Source: Saprospiraceae bacterium (GTDB taxonomy: Bacteria; Bacteroidota; Bacteroidia; Chitinophagales; Saprospiraceae). From it: a stretch of 40,972 bases of DNA. Below the pieces are notes generated by a model. That model was not told where the DNA came from. It did not search any database and worked only from the letters and a program-made list of their open reading frames with translations. The stretch is taken from the NCBI GenBank assembly GCA_020631235.1, contig JAHDHQ010000033.1:1-40972 (forward strand), written 5' to 3'. Both the position numbers and the translations under genes were made by a program. This document shows, piece by piece, positions 16,783 through 25,784 of this stretch (the first letter of the stretch is position 1; each line of letters begins with the position of its first letter).

Positions 16783-17823
16783 CTAAACTTTGTCTAACAT
16801 ACTCACACCAACCCAAAGCATAAATAAGTCAAACATAGGTACTTGTTTAAATAGGTAATATTTCGATTTGAACCCAGTCATCGGCGCAGCTAATAGATTT
16901 AAAAACCCATAAGTAAATGTAGGGCTTGAATTTTCATTGATACAGGATTGAGCACGTACATTCATTATTGTAGCAACACTACCAAAACCCCAAATAATAG
17001 GTCCCGAATCCACATCCATTTGCCCAGAACCATCCATATGCTCATATAAAAAATGTACACCTAAACGTTTTTTTCTAAACGCCTTTAGAAATAATTCATT
17101 CATCGCTAATACACTCGAATCTTGTTTTATCTCGGTTAAAAAATATAGACTCAAAGCCTGAGAAGAAGCTCTGATTTCTTTTTTCATTAAATCATGTGGA
17201 ATTAATGTGAGACTAGATAACTCTAAATGTTGTCGCCAAGCAGGTAAAATATTTGCCTGCGCTGAGCTATCTAGTGAAGCTATACAAGCTAAATTGTCTG
17301 CAGGCCAATAACTATCTGAATAAGTTTCTAAAATTGTATCGCTTTCGAATGCTTCAATGATTTGTTGACTCAGGTGATTATGGATATCTGCAAATTTTTC
17401 TTGTTGACTCAGACCTTGACTGATCGAAGCTTTTAAGAACTTCTTTAGAACGAAATTAGTCCAGCCACTATAAAAAGCGCCATAACGAAGTGTTAGATGA
17501 TCTGGAAAACTGCTTTTGGCTGCATTGGAGCATAACCTGTCCAAGCTTTGTAAAAGATAGGCTCGGTGACATTCTTTAAAGTTTTCTCGATCTTTTTCGC
17601 TTAGTTCTATGATGGATAGGGCAAGTAAAGCGTGGCTAAATACAAATCCTTCTGGATAACGACTTTGTAACTCCCTATCTAATCCTGTATGTATTTTTTC
17701 TGCTAAATAATTGACCTGTTTATAACAGTTTCGACTGAGTCTGTTTTCGGTAAATCCAATACTCAAAGCAAAAGAGCAATAGCAAAGAATAAATAAAAAC
17801 GGATATTTTAGCCAATGTTTCAC
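16783..17823 (-). CDS. Unrecognised mostly helical protein with a DSGP motif; GTG start
   Basis: The 346-residue product starts with GTG at 17821-17823; an in-frame stop lies two codons upstream, so no ATG start is available. Residues 7-25 form a signal or membrane segment (YPFLFILCYCSFALSIGF). The rest is rich in amphipathic helices (HALLALSIIELSEKD, LTLRYGAFYSGWTNFVLKKF), as in alpha/alpha-toroid proteins. A conspicuous conserved-looking motif is GQMDVDSGPIIWGFG near residue 265. The C-terminus carries two hydrophobic stretches (YGFLNLLAAPMTGF, DLFMLWVGVSML). DSGP-containing helical toroids of this sort include linalool-dehydratase-like proteins, but I cannot assign it. It follows the T9SS propeller gene by 124 bases. 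Confidence 0.6.
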   Translation of the reverse strand: MKHWLKYPFLFILCYCSFALSIGFTENRLSRNCYKQVNYLAEKIHTGLDRELQSRYPEGFVFSHALLALSIIELSEKDRENFKECHRAYLLQSLDRLCSNAAKSSFPDHLTLRYGAFYSGWTNFVLKKFLKASISQGLSQQEKFADIHNHLSQQIIEAFESDTILETYSDSYWPADNLACIASLDSSAQANILPAWRQHLELSSLTLIPHDLMKKEIRASSQALSLYFLTEIKQDSSVLAMNELFLKAFRKKRLGVHFLYEHMDGSGQMDVDSGPIIWGFGSVATIMNVRAQSCINENSSPTFTYGFLNLLAAPMTGFKSKYYLFKQVPMFDLFMLWVGVSMLDKV

Positions 17824-17947
17824 ATTTTATGCTTCTTATAATGCCTTCTTAATTAGACATTAAAACGAAATTAGCTTTTGCTAAAGTATGGGATATCAGC
17901 CATAGATTGTGCATCAGTGGCTTTGAAAAAGGTTCCGATGACAACAG

Positions 17948-19375
17948 CTACGATTTTATGAAACGAATGCTCGTGAAATCACCGTTATTATTTACGTTTA
18001 AGACATAAATTCCATTTTTAAAAGAGCTAACATCCAGGGCCATTTGGCCACTCAATAAGCCTTTTTTTACAACTTTGCCTTCGAGGTTAAATATTTGATA
18101 TTTCACCTCTTTAGCTGCTTTGTCCAGTATGACATTTAATTGCTGATCGACTGGATTAGGATAGATGCTGAGCTTATTATCTAGTTGATGGTCATTCACG
18201 TCGCTGATAATGGATGGACCTTCACAAGGAGTCTCTATTTTAACTATTAGAGGATGATGATCACTCCAGTTTGGATTTAATACATTATTGAGTAAATAAA
18301 CTGAACCGTTTTTTGATTGCATTAAATCAATGGGGGTGGTTTGGGTATTGTCTATATAGTCAGTTTGGCATACAAGCGATGGTGACTCATCATAATACAT
18401 CAGTGATGATCTTACCGTATTTTGCTCATCATCATTAGTGATAGCACTTAATAAAAGTGTGTTGTCCTCTAAAACTAATAGATTTTTAGGCTCACAAGAC
18501 GCGCCTGATGGGCTAGATGTTAGAATTTCCATTTCACCGTCCAAACTAATTCGAGCCAATTGGCACATATTATTGGATGCATTGCCGTCATTATTAGCTG
18601 AAATAGCGGCATATAAATAATCTTCATCTTCGGCAAGGACTAAATCTGTAATAGATCCTGTCCCAAGATTCTTTTGCCAGATCGGATTGCCGTCATCTAA
18701 TTGCCACTTGCAAATAAACATGTCCGAAGGGCTGAAAGGATCCTCGTTGATTGTAAATATGCTGGTATACAGGGAGTTGTCAGTTCCAATGATCATCGAA
18801 CTAGGAATGTCCCAGTTGTCACCTTCAAAATTAATAGTGTGGTGATATTGAACATTTCCTTCGAAATTTACTCGAAGTAGAAACAATTCTATATCATAAA
18901 TATCTGGATCCTCATTTATATCTGTATATCCGTTAATTATATAATCATTGTTTTCTAATAAAAAACATTCAGAAGGGAAACTTCGAGTTCCTGTTAAGAA
19001 TGAGTGTTGTCCGAGTAAAAAGCCATTTTCGTCGAATTGGTTGATGCTTATTTGATCGACATTGGACCAAGATAAAAGCGAAAAACCTCCGTCTGGGTGA
19101 ACGGCAATATCTATGGCTTGTTCGAAACTGGAATGGCTAAGTGTAAACTTCCAAACCACCTCACCTTCAGGGTTTATTTTGTAGTAAAGGATGTCGCCAC
19201 CACTATTGTTAGACAGTAAATGCCCAGCAATTATTAAAGATCCATCTTGGAGTTCTCCTATACAAGAGCTGTAGGCGTCATGATCAAATGTATTCCAATA
19301 AGATTTAGCCCAAGACTGCGCGCTTAAACTCGAGGCAAATAGTAAAACTATGCATAATAAGTAAGCCTTTTTCAT
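17948..19375 (-). CDS. T9SS-sorted propeller-like secreted protein
   Basis: The 475-residue protein has a signal peptide (1-19, ending SSLSAQ). The body, residues about 20-385, consists of repeating four-strand blades of the delta-60/PQQ-like type (GELQDGSLIIAGHLL, AVHPDGGFSLLSWSN, LLENNDYIINGYTD). The type A sorting domain starts with IYPNPVDQQLNVILD at about residue 405 and ends IRFIKS. The propeller probably mediates binding rather than catalysis, since no catalytic motif is visible. It lies upstream of the DSGP helical protein on the same strand and downstream of the Omp28-like gene, whose terminator separates them. Confidence 0.8.
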   Translation of the reverse strand: MKKAYLLCIVLLFASSLSAQSWAKSYWNTFDHDAYSSCIGELQDGSLIIAGHLLSNNSGGDILYYKINPEGEVVWKFTLSHSSFEQAIDIAVHPDGGFSLLSWSNVDQISINQFDENGFLLGQHSFLTGTRSFPSECFLLENNDYIINGYTDINEDPDIYDIELFLLRVNFEGNVQYHHTINFEGDNWDIPSSMIIGTDNSLYTSIFTINEDPFSPSDMFICKWQLDDGNPIWQKNLGTGSITDLVLAEDEDYLYAAISANNDGNASNNMCQLARISLDGEMEILTSSPSGASCEPKNLLVLEDNTLLLSAITNDDEQNTVRSSLMYYDESPSLVCQTDYIDNTQTTPIDLMQSKNGSVYLLNNVLNPNWSDHHPLIVKIETPCEGPSIISDVNDHQLDNKLSIYPNPVDQQLNVILDKAAKEVKYQIFNLEGKVVKKGLLSGQMALDVSSFKNGIYVLNVNNNGDFTSIRFIKS

Positions 19376-19456
19376 ATCATTTCATTAGACTCTTAAAATA
19401 ACTCCATTTTTTTGTGTGGTCCAATGCTGCTGCACTCCGAGACGACAGAACCGTAT

Positions 19457-19488
19457 AAAAAAAAGCCCTGCCTATTCGAAGCAGGGCT
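19457..19488 (-). terminator. Rho-independent terminator after Omp28-like gene
   Basis: AGCCCTGC (19464-19471) pairs with GCAGGGCT (19481-19488) around a 9-base loop. Read on the minus strand the stem is followed by a run of T residues (the A run at 19457-19464). It lies 11 bases past the stop codon of the 948-residue gene, which it should terminate. Confidence 0.9.
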
Positions 19489-19498
19489 CACCTATCTT

Positions 19499-22345
19499 TT
19501 ATTGTTTAATAAATGAGGATTTGAATAGCTTGTTGGCTGTTGTTATTTTAATAGTATATAATCCATTTGGAAGTAAACGACAATCTAATTTCCCTCTAGC
19601 AGCATTTATCGATTCCTGCCACACTAGTTGACCATACGTGTTGTAAACCTGTAATGTCGACTTTTGATTTTCCAGTGTTGTTTCATAAGTAATGATATCT
19701 CTAGTTGGATTAGGAAAAATAGCAACATCTTGGATTGTAACATCTTCGGTGTTCTCAAGAATACTAAATTCGGAAAGAGCTATGTTATAGCCATTAATAA
19801 TTTGATTGTCATCTAGGTTTTGCACAAAAACTATTAATTCGGCATTTGATAATTCCAGAATAGCGTCTGTTGGAAAATTGATGAGTATTTCAGCTGATCC
19901 TGTGGACAGATCAATAGGAGTTTCAAAATAACTTCGCTGAACAAAGTCTAAAACATCTAAAGTTTGCCACGATTCCTCGATGCCTGATTCGGTGGCAATG
20001 GCGACCAACTGCCAATTGGGGTTTTCAATCATTGAAGCTGAAGTAATATCCGCAGTTACCATTCCAAATTCGCCTGAAGGAGAGTAAATAGGATTATCAA
20101 AATTTATTGTAATGGGAGATCTTACATTTTGTAACTCTTCTACAACAGGACGATATTGATCGATAATACTGTTTTCTAAATCGCCGTCAGCAATTTTGAA
20201 TTCTCCATCAAAAACCGTGGTGGGAAAACCTAAAATACCATACTTATCCATACGACTTGCTACTATGTCCGTTTCGTAATCATCACCTCTGTGATAAGTT
20301 ATGGCACCTACATTAAAACCTTCTGCATATAGATCTTCGATGGCCAATGCTGCGCCAGGACAGAAGGCGCACCAAGTCCCAGAAAATTCTTCTAGAATCA
20401 CCAATTGACGATCAGTAGTTTCAAAGACATTCATAAATGCAGTAATTGTATTATTGTCTAGTACATCATCTTCATTATTCGTAATGGACAATTCCACAAT
20501 GTATTCACCTTCTATAGCTGTCCAAGGTCCAAAAGTCTCCTCAAGTATTTCGCCCACCGCCATATCATCATAATTGATGGAATAAGTCATCACATCAGAC
20601 TGACTAGCAAAACGCTCTTTAATCACAAGCTCTACTAATCCGCTAGTTGGTGCCGAACTATTATTTTCAACAAAACTTACTAAGTCTACAACAGTACCTG
20701 GCTCGACCATCCTTGGCACATCTAATTTTGTGGCTCTTAGATCAGTTCCTGGCTGATTAGTTAGGCGGATATTATCTATCCGCATAAATGGGTTTTGATT
20801 AGCAGGACCCACTCGATTAAAAGCAAACTGGAATTGATCAGAACCAACATCAGCATTAGCAATGGTTTTAGTATAATTGCCTTGTATTAGTTCAGAGATT
20901 TCTATAATTTCTACATCTGTCCAACTGTTGCCACCGTCACTTGAAGTCTGGATTACCACTGAGTATCCGCTTGCGCCCGCTCCTTCAAAATAGAAATTAT
21001 AGTCTAAGCTAACAGCATCGAATCCATTTGTATTAATGACTGGACTCACTGCTCTAACCATATCATTGGGGTTGCCGGCTCCCGTCCATACCCAAGACAT
21101 TTCTCCTTCATTTTGTCCAATGAAATTGGAAGAAAACCATGTCCAGTATGAATTGTTGGCCGTGCTTTGTGTTGTCCATTCGTAAGTAAGCATGGAAGTG
21201 CTCTGGTCCTGAACAATATTAAAATTAAAATCCTCGTAGTAGAGATGATCAGCGTCGGTATAAAATACAACATTGGAAAAAGCTGCATTCCCCAATCCCG
21301 ATGAATTTTCAGCTTGTAATTGATACCTTATAGATCCCTGTGTATCGAGAATATCTGTAAACGAGTTTTCATTTCCAGGAACAACAAATTGTTTCCCATC
21401 CGATCTAGTAATGGTATAAGATTCCACAATGCCATCAAAAAAGCTTCCGTTAGCACCTTCTGTAGGAGCATCCCAGGTTAAAGTTGCTTGATCATCAACT
21501 CTTTCTAGCTGGACGTTAGTTGATGCTGCTGGAAAGTCTAAGCCTATCCAAATCAAATCACTAAATACTTTGTGACCATCACCAAAACTATTTACTGGCA
21601 CAATTTCAAATTTGTAGAAACCCGGATTGGGTACTTCATCAGTAAATGTTTGTTGCTCGTCAATATTAACATTATCAAATTCGAAAATGACTTCACCTGC
21701 TGAACGTACTGAGATAGTATTGAGCTCTTGAAGTGGATCTCCATCTGCTTCTAGTCCCGGGTTTTTCCAATTAAACAACACCTCATTGGTTCCTCCTGTG
21801 CCAGCTCCGATGATTACATCAGTGACAGCAACAGGGATGTTGGATTCGAAAGTGTCATCGTACAATTTTAAATTATCTAAATAAATGATCTGACTTCGCT
21901 CTCCTTTTAACTTGAAACATAAATTAGCCTGCTGAGTATAAGCACCAATATCTATGGAAAACACCTGGCTTTCTGTATTCGTAACAGACAATTCATAGAT
22001 AGAACGAAAGGAATCGAAGTCACCGGGTGATTCTAAAATCCCAATGTGTAGATCAGGTACAGTTTCCGAATCAAAAGCTAGGTTAAAACCATAATAATCG
22101 ATTTCCATCCGGGTATAAAGCGATAAATCGAAGCTAGGGCTAGCCAGCATAATAATTTCATCACCAGTGGATTGTTTAAACATACTTACGCTTCCGTCAA
22201 ACCAATTGACAAAGTCAAAACCAGCCTCGGTAAAATCAGACCAATCAGATGGTAATCCTGAAGAGAAATCCTCTGTGTAGATCTGTCCTTGAGCAAGCGG
22301 ACTAAACAATACAAGGAATAGGGCAAAATAAAAGAATCGTTTCAT
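19499..22345 (-). CDS. Omp28-like T9SS protein with thioredoxin-type CxxC
   Basis: The 948-residue multidomain protein has a signal peptide (1-20). Two choice-of-anchor-J/MAM-like modules lie at about 22-165 and 370-545 (the latter with NNSYWTWFSSNFIGQ and FMRIDNIRL). Two fibronectin-III-like modules lie between them (VLFNWKNPGLEAD, ATLTWDAPTEGANGS). An Omp28-related thioredoxin-fold domain at about 640-810 carries EEFSGTWCAFCPGAALAIED and KYGILGFPTTVFDG. The T9SS type A sorting domain occupies 877-948 (IFPNPTRDII, SSFIKQ). The WCAFC motif with the cis-Pro-type FPTT suggests a redox-capable thioredoxin fold, though Omp28 proteins have no proven activity that I know of. It is the first gene of a minus-strand stretch and divergent from the PD40 gene. 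Confidence 0.85.
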   Translation of the reverse strand: MKRFFYFALFLVLFSPLAQGQIYTEDFSSGLPSDWSDFTEAGFDFVNWFDGSVSMFKQSTGDEIIMLASPSFDLSLYTRMEIDYYGFNLAFDSETVPDLHIGILESPGDFDSFRSIYELSVTNTESQVFSIDIGAYTQQANLCFKLKGERSQIIYLDNLKLYDDTFESNIPVAVTDVIIGAGTGGTNEVLFNWKNPGLEADGDPLQELNTISVRSAGEVIFEFDNVNIDEQQTFTDEVPNPGFYKFEIVPVNSFGDGHKVFSDLIWIGLDFPAASTNVQLERVDDQATLTWDAPTEGANGSFFDGIVESYTITRSDGKQFVVPGNENSFTDILDTQGSIRYQLQAENSSGLGNAAFSNVVFYTDADHLYYEDFNFNIVQDQSTSMLTYEWTTQSTANNSYWTWFSSNFIGQNEGEMSWVWTGAGNPNDMVRAVSPVINTNGFDAVSLDYNFYFEGAGASGYSVVIQTSSDGGNSWTDVEIIEISELIQGNYTKTIANADVGSDQFQFAFNRVGPANQNPFMRIDNIRLTNQPGTDLRATKLDVPRMVEPGTVVDLVSFVENNSSAPTSGLVELVIKERFASQSDVMTYSINYDDMAVGEILEETFGPWTAIEGEYIVELSITNNEDDVLDNNTITAFMNVFETTDRQLVILEEFSGTWCAFCPGAALAIEDLYAEGFNVGAITYHRGDDYETDIVASRMDKYGILGFPTTVFDGEFKIADGDLENSIIDQYRPVVEELQNVRSPITINFDNPIYSPSGEFGMVTADITSASMIENPNWQLVAIATESGIEESWQTLDVLDFVQRSYFETPIDLSTGSAEILINFPTDAILELSNAELIVFVQNLDDNQIINGYNIALSEFSILENTEDVTIQDVAIFPNPTRDIITYETTLENQKSTLQVYNTYGQLVWQESINAARGKLDCRLLPNGLYTIKITTANKLFKSSFIKQ

Positions 22346-22490
22346 GTTGGTTTAGTTTTGTTGGTTTTAAGATAAGAAAAAACCTTGTTATTGCAATATT
22401 GCTTGAAACACAATCATATTATAAATTTATTTAATATGATTATTGCCAATGTTGCTTTTCTTTCAAAAAAATTAGACTTATTTTGTAAAT

Positions 22491-23387
22491 ATGAAATACG
22501 GAGTGAACAGCTGGTTGATTATTGTCTTTTCTTTAATTCTGTGCTTTGATGCACAAGGACAATCTTCAAAAGATAGCATTGGACTGAAGGAGGAGCCAAT
22601 ATTATACAAACCAGGATCGGTGAGTTTGAACGATCGTGCTGAATTTGGTTTTGTCACTAATCGGCAAGGTGACATATCTTATTTCGGTGTAGATATAAAT
22701 GGGCGTGCCGAAATCCATTGTGTGGAATGGATTGAGAAAGATAGTTTCGAAACAAAGGTGCTGTTAACAGATAGCATATATAGTTTTAACGACCCTTTTT
22801 TGTCCAATGAAGAGGATCGACTTTACTTTATTTCTAATATGCCTTCATATGAAGGCGATACTACATTGGATCATGATATTTGGTTTGTTGAGGCTTTCGA
22901 AGATAATTGGTCTTCACCCATAAATGCTGGTCTCAACATTAATTCTGATGGGGAGGAATATTACATCTCATTTAGCCGCGATGGCAGCATGTATTTTGCA
23001 TCGAATAAAGATGCCGATCCAGGTAGATCGAGGGACTTAGATATTTATAAATCATCATTAGTCAATGGGGTTTTTGAGATGCCAGAACGATTGCCTTCCT
23101 CAGTAAATACAGGCTATTATGAAGCAGATGTATTTGTTGATCCGGATGAGTCTTTTCTCATTTTTTGCAGCATAAGGAGAAGCGGTTTAGGTAGGGGAGA
23201 CCTTTATGTGAGCTTTAGAGATGATGCTGGACAATGGATGGAAGCAAAGAATTTAGGAGCTCCTATAAATTCCGAACATCACGAATTGTGCCCTTTCGTT
23301 AGTCATGATGGTCAATATTTATATTACACAAGTAAGCAAGATATTTATTGGGTTGATATAGAAGAAGTGTTGAAAATTAAAGATTAG
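22491..23387 (+). CDS. Secreted PD40 (WD40-like) beta-propeller protein
   Basis: The 298-residue protein has a signal peptide (1-24, ending FDAQGQ). The remainder is made of PD40-type blades: DPFLSNEEDRLYFISNMP, YYISFSRDGSMYFASNKD, ADVFVDPDESFLIFCS, CPFVSHDGQYLYYTSKQD. In Bacteroidota such segments often precede an OmpA-like peptidoglycan-binding domain, but this protein ends after the propeller (EEVLKIKD). It is probably a periplasmic or surface binding protein. It stands alone, with a divergent T9SS gene upstream and a long AT-rich spacer downstream. Confidence 0.75.
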   Translation: MKYGVNSWLIIVFSLILCFDAQGQSSKDSIGLKEEPILYKPGSVSLNDRAEFGFVTNRQGDISYFGVDINGRAEIHCVEWIEKDSFETKVLLTDSIYSFNDPFLSNEEDRLYFISNMPSYEGDTTLDHDIWFVEAFEDNWSSPINAGLNINSDGEEYYISFSRDGSMYFASNKDADPGRSRDLDIYKSSLVNGVFEMPERLPSSVNTGYYEADVFVDPDESFLIFCSIRRSGLGRGDLYVSFRDDAGQWMEAKNLGAPINSEHHELCPFVSHDGQYLYYTSKQDIYWVDIEEVLKIKD

Positions 23388-23873
23388 TATTATATTTTAT
23401 ACATAATAATAAAGTATATGTATAATATATTGATTTTATGATAAGTAATTATTTTTTTAGGATTATCATTATAAAAAGTTTAATGAAATTTATTGATATG
23501 TTAATAAATTGTAATACGTAAAATGCTGATAATTTGTTTTAAATACAAAATATTTATTTTTATATCAATAATTTTTAATATGATTAAATATTGCATAAAT
23601 ATTTAATACTTAAATTATTGTATATGGTGTAAATACACATATAATATATTTATATGTTTAAATTATTGTTAAACAAATTGTTATGATGAAAAACATATAT
23701 TTTGCACTTTATTCACTTTGTTAATTGCATTTTTATGTGTACCGTGAATGAGCCTTATAAATTAATAAATTCACATAGTAATAATTTGTAATGTATTCTA
23801 ATATGTCTATTTTCACACCATTAACATACTGAACGCTTGTTCAGCTTCGTTTGACACATATTAAATTTTACTA
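23388..23873. other. Long AT-rich spacer upstream of exbB
   Basis: These 486 bases are almost entirely A/T from 23388 to about 23700, with no coding frame of note in either direction. Near the 3' end they contain an inverted repeat (23829-23844). The spacer should carry the promoter for the exbB-exbD-exbD operon. I could not place a convincing promoter. Confidence 0.45.
23829..23844. promoter_or_regulatory. Inverted repeat CTGAAC-N4-GTTCAG upstream of exbB
   Basis: CTGAACGCTTGTTCAG is a perfect 6-bp inverted repeat around four bases, 30 bases before the exbB start. The core GAAC-N4-GTTC resembles the LexA box of Gram-positive bacteria, but no lexA gene is in the window and similar palindromes serve other repressors. 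An operator is only a guess. Confidence 0.3.
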
Positions 23874-24560
23874 ATGATTAGTTTATTCTTTTTCCTACAG
23901 AAGGAAGCCGAGGTCGAAAAAATGAGTATTGTAAAGTTGCTTTACAAAGATGGAAGCTTTGGTGATATCCTTGGTTTAGTGATTGTAACCATATTATTAT
24001 TGTTATCATTTTTAGCCCTGTATTTATTTATCGAGCGTTGGTTATCCATTAAAAAAGCGGGAAGAATAGATAATCAATTTATAAATAACATAAGAGCAGC
24101 AGTAGCTTCTGGAAACATTGAGGGAGCTAAAGCCATTGCGAAAACGAATAATTCTCCGTACGCAAGAATGGTAGAAAAAGGTTTACAGCGTATAGGGAAA
24201 CCATTAAGAGACATCGATGCTGCCATTGAAAATGTGGGTAATCTAGAAGTATTTAAACTGGAAAAAGGATTATCGTCATTGGCTAATATAGCGGGTGCTG
24301 CTCCGATGATTGGTTTCTTTGGAACAGTTACGGGGATGATCTTAGCCTTTTATAAGATGTCTTCTGAGCAAAATGTTACTCCTGATGTATTAGCTGGTGG
24401 TATTTACCAAGCTTTATTTACGACAGCAGGTGGCTTATTCATTGGTATTCTAGCCTTTGTGGGATATAATATTTTAGTAGCAAACGTGGATAAGGTAATA
24501 TACCAGATGGAGCGTACAGCTACTGATTTTATGGATTTACTCCAAGAGCCGTCTAACTAA
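23874..24560 (+). CDS. exbB: ExbB/MotA/TolQ family proton channel
   Basis: The 228-residue protein has three membrane segments: about 33-53 (LGLVIVTILLLLSFLALYLF), 137-160 (APMIGFFGTVTGMILAFYKM) and 175-198 (ALFTTAGGLFIGILAFVGYN). The second and third carry the Gly/Thr pattern of the ExbB/TolQ/MotA proton channel. The cytoplasmic loop between the first two is the expected size. With ExbD it forms the proton-motive-force-driven motor for TonB. ATG 23874 gives a 16-residue leader before a second in-frame ATG at 23922; related Bacteroidota proteins have similar leaders, so the longer form is kept. The first exbD follows after 16 bases. Confidence 0.92.
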   Translation: MISLFFFLQKEAEVEKMSIVKLLYKDGSFGDILGLVIVTILLLLSFLALYLFIERWLSIKKAGRIDNQFINNIRAAVASGNIEGAKAIAKTNNSPYARMVEKGLQRIGKPLRDIDAAIENVGNLEVFKLEKGLSSLANIAGAAPMIGFFGTVTGMILAFYKMSSEQNVTPDVLAGGIYQALFTTAGGLFIGILAFVGYNILVANVDKVIYQMERTATDFMDLLQEPSN

Positions 24561-24576
24561 ACATAGTTAACTTAAG

Positions 24577-24966
24577 ATGAAGAAACGAAACAAAGTAAGT
24601 GCAGAATTTAGTATGTCATCATTGACAGACATCATCTTTTTGCTATTGATCTTTTTTATGCTTACTTCATCGATGGTGCAAATCAATGTGCCTTTAGCCA
24701 AATCTGATAGTAAAACAGTTGCACCTACAGATTTAGCTGTAATGATGACCAAAGATGGCAAAGTAACATTCAATGGTAAGAAATCAAGCATGGGTTCTTT
24801 AGAAAAGCAAATCTATAGAGAAGCCATCGGACAATCTAATAATGAGAATGCAACGGTGACGATTATAGCAGAGGTAGGGGTGCCTTGGGAAAAAGTAAAC
24901 GCGGTCATGAAAATGGCCAGCAAATTGCAAATCAAAGCCATCATAGCTACTGAACCAAGAAAATAA
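24577..24966 (+). CDS. exbD: ExbD/TolR family biopolymer transport protein (copy 1)
   Basis: The 129-residue protein has the standard ExbD layout. A short basic cytoplasmic start (MKKRNKVSAEF) leads into one membrane helix with the essential Asp (SSLTDIIFLLLIFFMLTSSM), and a periplasmic domain from about 42 to 129 follows (AVMMTKDGKVTFNGK, VTIIAEVGVPWEKVNAVM). It couples proton flow through ExbB to TonB. It lies 16 bases after exbB and 1 base before the second exbD. Confidence 0.92.
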   Translation: MKKRNKVSAEFSMSSLTDIIFLLLIFFMLTSSMVQINVPLAKSDSKTVAPTDLAVMMTKDGKVTFNGKKSSMGSLEKQIYREAIGQSNNENATVTIIAEVGVPWEKVNAVMKMASKLQIKAIIATEPRK

Positions 24967-24967
24967 T

Positions 24968-25366
24968 ATGGGACTTAAGAAACGAACAAAAGTAAATCCG
25001 GAGTTTAGTATGTCTTCATTAACAGACATTATTTTCCTGTTGTTGATTTTCTTTATGTTGACTTCTTCAATGGTAGTGCCTAACGCCTTAAATCTACGCC
25101 TACCTGGTAAATCTGCAAAGAACACTCCACCTCCCACAACAAAACCTAACATCATTAAAATTGATCGTTCTGGGACTTATACTTACAACGGAAGCACCAC
25201 TAATTTATCAGGGATTTTTAAAGAAGTTAGGGCCTTGAAAAAGAGCGACCCTAAAGCTAGCATAATCATTGCCCCTAATGATAAAGCACCGAATGAAAAG
25301 GTAGTTGCTATCTTAGATGTTGCTTATCAGTTCCATCTAAATGCCATCATTACAGATCCTAAATGA
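24968..25366 (+). CDS. exbD: ExbD/TolR family biopolymer transport protein (copy 2)
   Basis: The 132-residue paralogue follows the first exbD by one base. The basic start and membrane helix (LTDIIFLLLIFFMLTSSMV) are nearly identical to copy 1, but the periplasmic domain has diverged strongly (NALNLRLPGKSAKNTPPPTT, IIKIDRSGTYTYNGSTT, IIIAPNDKAPNEKVVAILDV). Two exbD genes after one exbB are typical of Bacteroidota, where both ExbD proteins may sit in one motor. The end carries three stop codons in a row (TGA TAA TAG). The usual next gene, tonB, is found 6.7 kb away at 32062. Confidence 0.92.
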   Translation: MGLKKRTKVNPEFSMSSLTDIIFLLLIFFMLTSSMVVPNALNLRLPGKSAKNTPPPTTKPNIIKIDRSGTYTYNGSTTNLSGIFKEVRALKKSDPKASIIIAPNDKAPNEKVVAILDVAYQFHLNAIITDPK

Positions 25367-25376
25367 TAATAGCTTT
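25363..25376. repeat. 14-bp direct repeat, left copy
   Basis: ATGATAATAGCTTT occurs here and again at 25783-25796, exactly 420 bases apart. The left copy overlaps the end of the second exbD and supplies its stop codons. The pair brackets the small lipoprotein gene 25392-25784, as an insertion or recombination event might leave. Confidence 0.6.
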
Positions 25377-25391
25377 CTGATAAGTACACAA

Positions 25392-25784
25392 TCATTGTCT
25401 AGTCAACAAAATCCGTTCTAGTCGACCTCCTCTATTCATCAGCAATTCCATAGAATCTTTTTCTAATCTGAGCATCTTAACACGTTTTTCCTGAGCTCCT
25501 TTTTCTATTGTATGTAGATACTCTCCCATTAGCCAGTAGACGCCTTCTTCTTTTTCACTACCATAATCAATTGCATAGTTCCTTGTTTCAAAAGACATAT
25601 CCATTGTTCCTTTTAGCGGTTCACCCGTTTGTTCTATTACCCAGTTTTTAAGCTTCCACTGGCCCGTCATTAAATGCGCATCAAAAGGACTTGTGTTGCA
25701 AGAAAAAAGGAACAAAGCACACAAACTAAACAAACAGTGCCACGAAAACAAAATCCTGCTGTTTTGAAGTTTTAATCTAGACAT
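25392..25784 (-). CDS. Small lipoprotein, lipocalin-like
   Basis: The 130-residue protein has a signal peptide with a lipobox (LCALFLFSC, Cys at about residue 29), so it should be lipid-anchored. The mature part has the strand pattern of small lipocalin-like proteins: LMTGQWKLKNWVIEQTGE, MDMSFETRNYAIDYGS, EEGVYWLMGEYLHTIEKG. No ligand can be named. It converges on the second exbD with a 25-base gap, lies within a 14-bp direct repeat, and breaks the expected exb-tonB order. Confidence 0.65.
   Translation of the reverse strand: MSRLKLQNSRILFSWHCLFSLCALFLFSCNTSPFDAHLMTGQWKLKNWVIEQTGEPLKGTMDMSFETRNYAIDYGSEKEEGVYWLMGEYLHTIEKGAQEKRVKMLRLEKDSMELLMNRGGRLERILLTRQ

Noticed and set aside
17878-17945. 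Short coding-like stretch after the T9SS propeller gene (minus strand, VVIGTFFKATDAQSMADIPY)
   Set aside because: It is under 40 codons between stops, has no start, and neither flanking gene continues into it. It may be chance.
23850-23856. TTTGACA as a -35 element for exbB
   Set aside because: It lies only about 20 bases before the ATG, too close for a promoter of that start, and the E. coli-type consensus is not used by the primary sigma factor of Bacteroidota.
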